A stretch of 64,000 nt of DNA, taken from contig CALKHR010000018.1 of assembly GCA_937988885.1 (NCBI GenBank), positions 10,296 to 74,295 of the forward strand, given 5' to 3'. The position numbers and the translations under genes are program-made. Source of the DNA: an uncultured Roseiflexaceae bacterium. GTDB lineage: Bacteria > Chloroflexota > Chloroflexia > Chloroflexales > Roseiflexaceae. The notes beneath the pieces are model-generated. The model searched no databases. It was given only the letters and a program-made list of their open reading frames with translations, and was not told the DNA's origin. Within the stretch, counting starts at the first letter, position 1. Every line of letters begins with the position of its first letter. Shown here one piece after another: positions 8,668 through 16,256 of this stretch.

Positions 8668-9654
8668 ATGGCGGAGGCTATGACAAGCCATCGAAGGCGT
8701 CAATCGCAGCTTGCCCGTCGCGAGGCCATTACCGCGTACCTGTTCATCGCTCCGTATCTGCTCACGGCGGGTATCTTCACCTTCGGCGTGCTGTTGTACG
8801 TGTTCTACACCAGTTTCACCAACCTCAGTGCCTCGTATGCCGCTGCGAGTGCTCGCTTTGTTGGCCTCGATAACTATATCCGCGCCTTCCGCGATTCGGA
8901 ATTTCGCATCGCGCTGGCGAATGTGTTCTGGTACTTCATCATTGTCACCACGCTCCAGACGATCGGTGCTATCCTGCTCGCGAGTCTGCTCAACGCGAAG
9001 TTGCGGGGCATGCGCTTCTTCCGCACGATGCTGTACGCCCCGAGCGTCGCCTCGTCGGTGGTGATGTCGCTGATCTTTTTATGGCTCTATTTGCGCACTG
9101 GTTTCATCAACTATGTGCTCGGTACCAATATCTCGTGGCTGCAAGACCCGCGCCCGATATTCGCGCCGCTGTACGGCTTGTTCGGCGTGGACGTGAGCAG
9201 TGTGCCGTATCTGTTTCGCGGCCCCAGCATCACCTGGGTGGCGATCATGATTATGAATGTGTTCTCGACCATCCCGACGTTTATGGTGATGTTCTTGGCG
9301 GCGTTGCAGGATATTCCGGTGCAACTGTACGAGGCTGGTGCGATCGACGGCGCGACGGGCTGGAAGGCGTTCTGGACGATTACGCTGCCGCTGCTGCGCC
9401 CCGTCATCTCACTGGTGGTGGTGTTGGGCACCATCGGCACGTTTCTCGTATTCGCGCAGATCTCGATCATGACGCAGGGTGGACCGTTGCGCACCACGCT
9501 TGCGCCGCTGTATTTGATCTATCAAAAGACGCTCGGCACGGGCACGCAGGCGGAGGCTGGCTTTGGGGCCGCGATGGCCTTTATTTTGGCGGGCATCATT
9601 ATCCTCATCAACATTGTGCAGCGTCGTTATATCGAGCAGCCTAGTGATGTATAA
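8668..9654 (+). CDS. Sugar ABC transporter permease, MalF/UgpA type
   Basis: A 328-residue inner-membrane protein with about six membrane segments, the first near residues 30-55 (YLFIAPYLLTAGIFTFGVLLY). The cytoplasmic EAA loop EAGAIDGATGWKAFWTITLP, which docks the ATPase, lies near residues 225-245. These features place it in the binding-protein-dependent transport permease family (carbohydrate uptake CUT1). AAAGGAGG lies upstream of the ATG. It lies 89 bp after the binding protein and 15 bp before the second permease, so the three form one operon. It forms a heterodimer with the next gene product. Confidence 0.93.
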   Translation: MAEAMTSHRRRQSQLARREAITAYLFIAPYLLTAGIFTFGVLLYVFYTSFTNLSASYAAASARFVGLDNYIRAFRDSEFRIALANVFWYFIIVTTLQTIGAILLASLLNAKLRGMRFFRTMLYAPSVASSVVMSLIFLWLYLRTGFINYVLGTNISWLQDPRPIFAPLYGLFGVDVSSVPYLFRGPSITWVAIMIMNVFSTIPTFMVMFLAALQDIPVQLYEAGAIDGATGWKAFWTITLPLLRPVISLVVVLGTIGTFLVFAQISIMTQGGPLRTTLAPLYLIYQKTLGTGTQAEAGFGAAMAFILAGIIILINIVQRRYIEQPSDV

Positions 9655-9669
9655 GCTAAGGAGCCTCCT

Positions 9670-10572
9670 ATGGCAATTTCGATGAAACGCCAATCGACTG
9701 CGCAGGCGAGCGCGCAACCGCAGCGCACCCCGTTGACATTTGGGATCGCCCTGCGCTACATAGCGCTGCTCGTGTTCTCGCTGTTCGCGTTTATGCCGTT
9801 TATCCTGTCGCTGTTGGGCACCTTCAAGACCAACGCCGAACTGACGGCTTTCCCTCCGATGTTGTTGCCGCAACAGTGGCGGCTCGATAATTGGACGCGA
9901 GTCTGGAACTTCACGCTGCCAACGATCCAAGGCCCGGTTCTGCCCCGCTGGTTGTTCACAAGCACATGGTTAGCGGTGCTCAACGTGCTGTTGCGACTGT
10001 TCTTTTGTTCGTTGGCGGCCTATGCCTTTGCACGGATGCGCTTCCCCGGGCGCAACCTGCTGCTCGGCATTGTCGTCGCGAGTATGGCGCTGCCCGCCGA
10101 GGTGACGCTGATCCCTGGCTACGTCTTTTACGCTCGCATCAACTGGATCAATACCTATTGGCCGTTGATCATTCCTGATCTTGTTGTGCCATTTGGCATA
10201 TTTATGCTGACCCAGTTTTTCAAGTCAATTCCCCGCGAATTGGAGGAAGCCGCCTACATCGACGGTGCGAGCCGCTTCCGCACGTATTGGAATATTGCGC
10301 TGCCATTGTCGCGCCCTGCGTTGATCACACTAGCGATTCTGCAATTTCAAGGCTCCTGGAACGATTACACCAAGCCGTTGCTCTTTTTGCAGCGCCCAGA
10401 TTTAATGACGCTCACGGTCGGTATGGCGTTCTTCCGCTTTCAGTACGTGAATGACTTGAGCGCGATCCTCGTGGGCGCGATGTTTAACGCCATCCCAATG
10501 CTGATTATTTTCTTTCTGTTCAGCAAATACTATATCGAAGGTGCGAGTTATACCGGTTTGGCGGGGCAGTAG
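9670..10572 (+). CDS. Sugar ABC transporter permease, MalG type
   Basis: A 300-residue inner-membrane protein with about six membrane segments (first IALRYIALLVFSLFAFMPFIL near residue 30). The EAA loop EEAAYIDGASRFRTYWNIALP lies near residues 195-215, and the C-terminus is typical of MalG/UgpE proteins. AAGGAG (9658-9663) precedes the ATG by 6 nt. It is the last gene of the importer operon. No ATPase gene follows: the next gene is on the other strand, 27 bp away. The importer must therefore borrow a shared MsmK/UgpC-type ATPase encoded elsewhere, as many CUT1 systems do. Confidence 0.93.
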   Translation: MAISMKRQSTAQASAQPQRTPLTFGIALRYIALLVFSLFAFMPFILSLLGTFKTNAELTAFPPMLLPQQWRLDNWTRVWNFTLPTIQGPVLPRWLFTSTWLAVLNVLLRLFFCSLAAYAFARMRFPGRNLLLGIVVASMALPAEVTLIPGYVFYARINWINTYWPLIIPDLVVPFGIFMLTQFFKSIPRELEEAAYIDGASRFRTYWNIALPLSRPALITLAILQFQGSWNDYTKPLLFLQRPDLMTLTVGMAFFRFQYVNDLSAILVGAMFNAIPMLIIFFLFSKYYIEGASYTGLAGQ

Positions 10573-10599
10573 AAGAGGTGCTGTGCTTGGATACGGGGA

Positions 10600-12570
10600 T
10601 TAGTGATTGTGCTCTGAAGTTTGCAAGGTCTCTTTGTCGCCGCTGTACGAGACCTCGTTCATCGCAAGGTTATTTGTGATGACCGTGGCGGGCAGAATGA
10701 TCGTGAACGTGGTGCCCTCGCTTGGGCCGCTCTGCAGTTGGATCGTGCCGTTGTGTGCCTCGACGGCCAACTTGCAGAAGGCCAAGCCGAGGCCCGTGTT
10801 GTATTGTCGACGTGAACGATTGGGGGTGGCGCTGAAACGCTCGAATAACGATTCCCGCACCTCAGGGGCGATACCCGGCCCGTTATCGTGCACCCAGATC
10901 CGCGCCCCCAACGCATCGACGCTCGCCCCAAGGGTGATGGTTGTGCCAAGTGGCGTATGTTTGATCGCGTTCGAGAGCAGGTTGATCACCACGCGCTCCA
11001 TCAGGCGCGAATCGACCATGAGCAGTGGTAGGTCAACCGGCAGATCGACAATGATACGGTGCATCTCCTGAGTTGCCCACTGCTGCAGATCGTTTGCGCA
11101 GTCGTTCAGCATCGTCACGATCGAGGTTGGTTCGGGCCGTAGCGTCAGGCGTCCCTCTGCCATTTGGCCAGTATCGAGAATGGTCGCTACAAGGTGGCGC
11201 ATCCCACCCGCGCTGCGGCGTGCGCTATCGACCATCAGGCTTTGGTCGGGCGTCAGTTTCTCCATCGCCAGAATATCGAGGAAGCCCGAGACGGCGGTGA
11301 GCGGTGTTTTGAGATCGTGTACCACCATTTGCATAAACTGCTCTTGCGTGCGTATCATCTCCTCTTGGAGCCGCGCCCGTTCCTCCTCGGATTGGCGATG
11401 CTCGTTCTGGCTCTGTTCGAGGATGCTGAGCATACGGTTGATGGTGCTAGCCACCAACGCGATCTCGTCATTGCCCAGCACGGCCACCTTGGCCGAGATA
11501 TCGCGGCTCGCGCTGATATGCTGGATATCCGCGCTGAGTCGCGAGAGGCGCGAGAGCACTGTGCGCTCCAGCAGCACCATAATCACCATGCCGAACGCCA
11601 AGCCACTCGCAAGCAGCAAGAGCGCAAAGTACAGGATGCTGGTTCTGCCTTGCGTGTAGATAAAGCGCGCTTCTTCGACCCGCAGCAACAGCGCCGTATT
11701 CCCTTGCAGATCGGCCAGTGGGAGATACCCCGCGATCGTCTGCTCGTTGAGGATCTGGTTGATCGGCCCATCGTTCGCCGAATGTTTCCCCAGGATGGCG
11801 CGGACATCTTCGGGCATGTTTGGATCGTCTAGCCGATAAAAGTTCAGTTGGAGGCGCGTCGTCTCCGCGAGGCGTTGGATCTCCGTCTCGTTCAGGTAGC
11901 GCCCCATGATCAGCGTGCCGCGCGGCTCACCGGTGTAGCTACTAGTGAGGATAGGCCGCGACGAGACGATCATGACCCCTTCGGGCAGGATCACCATCCC
12001 TCTGATCGGCTCCCTCGATTGAGGTGGTATGCGAAGTTGATCGGTGGGATCGAACTGGCTGAAGCGGGTGGGAATCGTGGTCTCGACCACGTTATCCAAA
12101 TCGAATCCCTTGCTGTACACCAACTGCCCCGCTGGATCGATGAGCACAATCATGTTGAGGCGATTCGTGAGCATCATCTCATCGACATAGGTCGCGGTGA
12201 GATACGACTCGTTTCGCTTCTCCATGAATTCGTATGTGGCGTCCCAACCTGCATAATCGGCGGAGATGCGATCAACCGAGGTGATGACGTTCTGGAAGGC
12301 GTTGTGGGCGCGCTCGAGTTGCTGCTCCATCTGCTGCTGTTCAAGCGTGAGGAAGCTGTCGAGGAGGACGAAGCGAAAGGGAAGATAGAGCACAACCATG
12401 AGGCCGAGCAGTGTTGTAACAATGATCAACAGCGTTTTGGTTCGCAGGGTCTGTAACCGAAAACGTGAAATGCGACCACTTGCTGGTGGTGTTTCAGTGA
12501 GATTCTGCTCGTTGGTTGGCGGCTGCGATTCCTGCTGGAGATCTGCCGGAGTCGCATCATCATATCCCAT
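10600..12570 (-). CDS. CHASE4-HAMP sensor histidine kinase
   Basis: A 656-residue membrane kinase. After a polar N-terminus come TM1 (about 46-70), an extracytoplasmic CHASE4-like domain (about 75-300, with DRISADYAGWDATYEFME), TM2 (about 311-335) and HAMP (about 336-388). HisKA follows with VVHDLKTPLTAVSGF (phosphoacceptor His418), then HATPase_c with N box NLLSNAIKH, G1 DNGPGIAP and G2 GLGLAFCK. All catalytic motifs are intact. CHASE4 domains are extracellular sensors, ligand mostly unknown. No response regulator is adjacent: the sugar permease converges from the left and the uronate locus lies to the right, so this is an orphan kinase whose partner must be elsewhere. Confidence 0.92.
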   Translation of the reverse strand: MGYDDATPADLQQESQPPTNEQNLTETPPASGRISRFRLQTLRTKTLLIIVTTLLGLMVVLYLPFRFVLLDSFLTLEQQQMEQQLERAHNAFQNVITSVDRISADYAGWDATYEFMEKRNESYLTATYVDEMMLTNRLNMIVLIDPAGQLVYSKGFDLDNVVETTIPTRFSQFDPTDQLRIPPQSREPIRGMVILPEGVMIVSSRPILTSSYTGEPRGTLIMGRYLNETEIQRLAETTRLQLNFYRLDDPNMPEDVRAILGKHSANDGPINQILNEQTIAGYLPLADLQGNTALLLRVEEARFIYTQGRTSILYFALLLLASGLAFGMVIMVLLERTVLSRLSRLSADIQHISASRDISAKVAVLGNDEIALVASTINRMLSILEQSQNEHRQSEEERARLQEEMIRTQEQFMQMVVHDLKTPLTAVSGFLDILAMEKLTPDQSLMVDSARRSAGGMRHLVATILDTGQMAEGRLTLRPEPTSIVTMLNDCANDLQQWATQEMHRIIVDLPVDLPLLMVDSRLMERVVINLLSNAIKHTPLGTTITLGASVDALGARIWVHDNGPGIAPEVRESLFERFSATPNRSRRQYNTGLGLAFCKLAVEAHNGTIQLQSGPSEGTTFTIILPATVITNNLAMNEVSYSGDKETLQTSEHNH

Positions 12571-12986
12571 TGCGTTTCACTTTCCCGCGTCCTGCTTGGC
12601 TCTACGCAGTGAGACAGGTAGCATGCTGCCGCTTCAGAACCGTTGCTAGATAGGCCATGAAGCTAGCATAATGGTGTTTGGAGTTCAGAATGATTGATTT
12701 TGAAGTCGTTGATCAAGAGAGCTATCAGAACGTGCTGATGTTCTCGGGTGCTACTGGTCGTTAAATAATCACGCACCATTTTAGCACACTCTATAAATAT
12801 CAGTCGATCTGGGACTTCTAATACCTGACTATAGCATTGCTTGTTGTCTGTTGCTATTCCTGCTCGATTGCGGTTTGATGGCGGAATAGGTACAAAACCA
12901 TGATCTTGACATATGCCAAACGACCAGTAGCCATCTCATGGCGCTACTGGTCGTTTTCGTGATTACAATGAGTTAGAAGTGGTGTT
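12571..12986. other. Intergenic region between histidine kinase and kduD
   Basis: No gene is recognised in 416 bp. It contains the terminator hairpin at 12918-12956 and, at 12750-12762, a separate copy of one stem arm, GCTACTGGTCGTT. The kinase promoter should lie here but no convincing -10/-35 pair was found. Confidence 0.5.
12918..12956 (-). terminator. Terminator at the end of the uronate operon
   Basis: Positions 12918-12931 (AAACGACCAGTAGC) and 12943-12956 form a perfect 14 bp stem with an 11 nt loop. Short T-runs flank it in both orientations. It lies 31 bp after the kduD stop codon on the minus strand. Confidence 0.7.
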
Positions 12987-13748
12987 TTAGCGCGCTAACC
13001 AGCCACCATCAACAACCAAGATATGCCCATGGACATAGTCGCTTGCCGCTGATGCGAGGAAGATGCTCGCGCCAACCAAATCGCTGGGTTGCCCCCACCG
13101 TTGGGCGGGGATGCGTTCGAGGATTTGGCGGCTGCGCTCGGGATCGTTACGAAGCGGCTGCGTATTATCGGTGACCATATAACCGGGCGCGATGGCGTTC
13201 ACGTTGATGCCGTGCGCAGCCCACTCGTTGGCGAGCGCCTTGGTGAGCCCTGCCACTGCGTGTTTCGAGGCCGTGTAGGCCGGTACGCGAATGCCGCCTT
13301 GGAAGGCGAGTAGTGAGGCGATATTGATGATCTTGCCGCGCCCCTGCGCGAGCATCACCTGGCCTGCCGCCTGGGCCAGCGCCCAGAGTCCGATAATATT
13401 CACGTCCATCACGGCCTGGAAATCGCTGATGCTGGTCTCGGCGGCATTGGCGCGGCGGATGGTACCAGCGTTGTTGACCAGAATGTCGAGCCGCCCCAAC
13501 TTCTCCAGCACGTGCGCGACGAGCGGCTGCGCGTGGTGCGGGTCGCCTTGGTTGGCCTGCATCGCGATGCCACGCCGTCCGGCTGTGTGGATCGCCTCTA
13601 GCGTGGCCTCGCACGAGCCGTTGTGTGAGGAGATCGCGACATCGGCACCCGCCTGCGCAAGCGCGATCGCGATGGCTTGCCCAAGCCCTTTGTTGCCACC
13701 CGTCACCAGGGCGACCTGCCCATCGAGGCGAAAGAGATCGCTGATCAT
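12987..13748 (-). CDS. kduD: 2-dehydro-3-deoxy-D-gluconate 5-dehydrogenase (KduD-like SDR)
   Basis: A 253-residue classical short-chain dehydrogenase, the same length as E. coli KduD. It has the cofactor motif TGGNKGLG (16-23), NNAG, and the catalytic Ser with YTASK. KduD reduces 2,5-diketo-3-deoxygluconate to 2-keto-3-deoxygluconate with NAD(P)H, in the cytoplasm. The ATG at 13748 is chosen because GAGGAAG lies just upstream; an in-frame ATG at 13760 has no ribosome site. The SDR fold alone would not fix the substrate, but the neighbours (oligogalacturonate lyase, KdgF, isomerase) make KduD much the most likely. It is the last gene of the locus. Confidence 0.85.
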   Translation of the reverse strand: MISDLFRLDGQVALVTGGNKGLGQAIAIALAQAGADVAISSHNGSCEATLEAIHTAGRRGIAMQANQGDPHHAQPLVAHVLEKLGRLDILVNNAGTIRRANAAETSISDFQAVMDVNIIGLWALAQAAGQVMLAQGRGKIINIASLLAFQGGIRVPAYTASKHAVAGLTKALANEWAAHGINVNAIAPGYMVTDNTQPLRNDPERSRQILERIPAQRWGQPSDLVGASIFLASAASDYVHGHILVVDGGWLAR

Positions 13749-13796
13749 TGGCTTCCTCATCGAGAGTTAGACGTGGATTCGGCCACGCTTTGAATC

Positions 13797-14615
13797 CTAT
13801 CGCCCCTTCAACAGCGCGATCGATTGCTGCACCCAGGCGTGATCCGGGTCGAATACGACGGCCTGCGTACGATGCTCACCCGCCAGCATCCACAGGAAGT
13901 AGTTGGTGTAGCCCGGCGCGCTGCAGGTGGTGTGGAAGCCGTGCGGCATCATGAGAAGGGTGGAATCGCGGATGGTGTAAGTGGTGTCGTAGCCGCGCTC
14001 GGGACTGTAGTGGCGCGTGTGCCCGAAGCCGCCCGGCTGATCCATGCGGAAGTAGTACAACTCCTCGTGGAACGCCTCGCGGGGCAGATCATCGACCTCG
14101 TGCTTGTGGGGCGGGTAGGTGCTCCAGTTGCCGCTCGGCACAAGCGTCTCGCCGACGATCAGGCGACGCGCTGGCAGTTCGGGTTGGTCGCTGCTGGTGA
14201 GGATGTTCCGCAGTTCGCGCCCGAAACTCGCCGCGCCCATCTGATTCGCGGTGACCTGCTCTGGCCGGATGACATATGGCTCGGTTTGAAGGTCGGATGG
14301 TGCCGAGCAGAGGCCCGCATCGAGATTGGTGAGCGCGGTGACGGTGAACGTGACGCCCGCGGGCAAGTAGACCGCGTAGGGCTTGCCGCCGAACGGGTTG
14401 GCGCGCTTGCCGATGTTCTCGAAGCTGTGGTCGCCGACCTGCACGTTGCAGCGCCCGCCCAGCAGCACCATCAGCACTTCGCGTTCGCCCGTCTGGCCTG
14501 TGTGGCTCGCGCCGCTGGGCAGCACCAACCGCGCGAAGTCGATCAGGCGGCAGGGGTTCTCGCTGGGGGTGTTGAGGCCCTGCGCATTACCGATGCTCGT
14601 AAAATAGGTGCTCAT
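13797..14615 (-). CDS. IolB-type isomerase, likely acting as 5-keto-4-deoxyuronate isomerase
   Basis: The 272-residue bicupin matches IolB (5-deoxyglucuronate isomerase) rather than KduI. The C-terminal cupin has GNWSTYPPHKHEVDDLP with metal ligands His170, His172 and a Glu in the HEELYYF segment near 184, then PHGFH (His228) and SAPGYTNYFLWM. IolB converts 5-deoxyglucuronate to 2-deoxy-5-ketogluconate in inositol breakdown; KduI performs the analogous aldose-ketose change on 5-keto-4-deoxyuronate. No other inositol gene is nearby, and the gene sits between kduD and oligogalacturonate lyase, so I infer a KduI role. AGGAG lies 7 nt before the ATG. The symbol is withheld because fold and inferred function disagree. 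Confidence 0.82.
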   Translation of the reverse strand: MSTYFTSIGNAQGLNTPSENPCRLIDFARLVLPSGASHTGQTGEREVLMVLLGGRCNVQVGDHSFENIGKRANPFGGKPYAVYLPAGVTFTVTALTNLDAGLCSAPSDLQTEPYVIRPEQVTANQMGAASFGRELRNILTSSDQPELPARRLIVGETLVPSGNWSTYPPHKHEVDDLPREAFHEELYYFRMDQPGGFGHTRHYSPERGYDTTYTIRDSTLLMMPHGFHTTCSAPGYTNYFLWMLAGEHRTQAVVFDPDHAWVQQSIALLKGR

Positions 14616-14654
14616 CTGCTTACTCCTGAACGCAGTGCGCCAGAGCGCTGCGTG

Positions 14655-15824
14655 CTATAGATTGATCAGGTAGAGATTGACCCGCCCGCCCGCATCGGAG
14701 GCGTACAGGATGCGCTGGCCGTCCCAACTCCAGGTCGGGTGGCAGTGGCTGGCCTGGGTGTACCACGAGGTGCCGTGCTGTGCGAGCACTTCGAGCGTGG
14801 CTGGCTCGTTGGCGATGTCGATCAGCACCAGCGTATCCACATCGTCTCCCACCAGCACGGTGTTGTTGGGGTTGGCGTGATAGTGGTTGCAGTAAAATGG
14901 CATATCGATGCGCTTGAGCAACTCGCCGCTGGGACTGAGCAGGCCAACAAACGGCTGCCAGGCGTTTTCGTTCACCTGCACATGGCTCGCGACTGCCTGC
15001 GTGCGGTCGGATGTGATGGTGCCATCGTGGCCAGGCCCACGGTTATCGAAGAAGATCAGGCCATCCTGCGTCCAGAACTCGTGGCCGATCGAGTCCTCCT
15101 CATCCTGGCGGAAGTACGGCCAAATGGTGCGGCTGACCAGATCGACGCCCCATATGCGCTGCGTGACCAAGTTCCACGGCCCTTCGTGGCAGTACATCGC
15201 CAGACTGCTGATGGTGGGGCTGAACTGGAAGTGCCCGACCTGATGCGTATCGACCACGGCGTCGAAGGCGCCGGAGCCGTCGAGCGGCGTGATCGTGATG
15301 CGCCCGTCCTTCACGGCGTAGAAGCGCTCCTTGAAGCCGCTGTAGTTCGGGCCGTGATCGCGCACGGCGACCGGCTCGTTGCGGGCGAACCCCACATAAC
15401 GGCGATCTGCGGAGATCGAGGGCGAGCCGAGCGTGTAGCCGCGCGTCTCCTCGTAGAGCGTGCGGATGTTGCCCGTGCATGTATCGAGCAACTTGACCTG
15501 ATTCCCGGCGATGTAGGCGATCAATTGGCTGTCGGGCGTCTTGGTGACGCCGCCGATCGATTCGGCCTCGTCGGTCAATTGGGTGATGACGCCCGTGTCG
15601 AGATCGAGGCGGAACAAGTTGAAATGCGGGTTCTCGTGCGGCGCGCGCTGCTCCGAACTCGCACGATCCGAGCGGAAGATGATCGAGCCGCCTTGGCTGT
15701 CGAAAGCGTTTTCGGTGAAGTAGAGGTGGACGTTGTTGCCGATGCTGGTGAGTTGTTCGATCTCACGGTTGGTGATGGGGTCGCGGAAGGTGCGACGCTC
15801 GGATGGCCACGTTGTGCCGATCAT
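14655..15824 (-). CDS. ogl: Oligogalacturonate lyase (PL22 type)
   Basis: A 389-residue seven-bladed propeller protein without a signal peptide, close to the 388 residues of enterobacterial Ogl. It opens with the region GTTWPSERRTFRDPITNREI and keeps the histidine-rich metal or active-site segments VGHFQFSP, HEGPWNLV, GHEFW, NHYHANP and QASHCHPTWSWDG. Ogl cleaves digalacturonate and unsaturated digalacturonate in the cytoplasm by beta-elimination, giving 4-deoxy-5-hexosulose uronate. AAAGGAG precedes the ATG by 5 nt. It lies between the IolB-type isomerase and KdgF, whose product and substrate it links. Reading: intracellular completion of pectin breakdown. Confidence 0.9.
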   Translation of the reverse strand: MIGTTWPSERRTFRDPITNREIEQLTSIGNNVHLYFTENAFDSQGGSIIFRSDRASSEQRAPHENPHFNLFRLDLDTGVITQLTDEAESIGGVTKTPDSQLIAYIAGNQVKLLDTCTGNIRTLYEETRGYTLGSPSISADRRYVGFARNEPVAVRDHGPNYSGFKERFYAVKDGRITITPLDGSGAFDAVVDTHQVGHFQFSPTISSLAMYCHEGPWNLVTQRIWGVDLVSRTIWPYFRQDEEDSIGHEFWTQDGLIFFDNRGPGHDGTITSDRTQAVASHVQVNENAWQPFVGLLSPSGELLKRIDMPFYCNHYHANPNNTVLVGDDVDTLVLIDIANEPATLEVLAQHGTSWYTQASHCHPTWSWDGQRILYASDAGGRVNLYLINL

Positions 15825-15846
15825 GGGGACTCCTTTGTCGTTTCGG

Positions 15847-16191
15847 CTAATCGCTATTGGCTGCGAGGAAATCTTCGCGAATTGGCGTGAAGCAGTCGAT
15901 CAACACGGTCGGCTCGTGGGTGATGATGCAGTGACGCACGTTTGGTGCGACGTAATAGCTCCCGCCAGCATGTAAGCGTGTCGTTTCATGCCCTTCCATC
16001 ACGACATCGATCGCGCCCGAAACCACGTAGCCGATCTGCTCGTGCGGGTGGCTGTGCATGAGCGATTGCACACCCGCCCCGAACGTGAACTGAACGAGCA
16101 TCATGCCGCCGCCGTAGCTCAGGATACGGCGCTCGGCACCTTCGGGCGTGATAACGCTCGGTTCATCGGCTGCTTGGGCGAGAATTTTCAT
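15847..16191 (-). CDS. kdgF: KdgF-type cupin, unsaturated uronate ring-opening enzyme
   Basis: A 114-residue single cupin. The first motif is HSHPHEQIGYVVSG with the metal ligands, and the C-terminus has DCFTPIREDFL. It carries the spaced Asp, Phe and Arg that are conserved in KdgF. KdgF linearises the 4,5-unsaturated monouronates made by pectin or alginate lyases to 5-keto-4-deoxyuronate, a step once thought to be spontaneous. GGAGAAGG just upstream selects the ATG at 16191 over one at 16230. The position between two lyase genes fits this role. Other small cupins share the HxH motif, so context matters for the call. Confidence 0.82.
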   Translation of the reverse strand: MKILAQAADEPSVITPEGAERRILSYGGGMMLVQFTFGAGVQSLMHSHPHEQIGYVVSGAIDVVMEGHETTRLHAGGSYYVAPNVRHCIITHEPTVLIDCFTPIREDFLAANSD

Positions 16192-16256
16192 GACCTGTTC
16201 CTTCTCCTGTTTGCAGAACGCGAAAGCCAATCGGCAGGCAAGCTGTGATATGTCAT

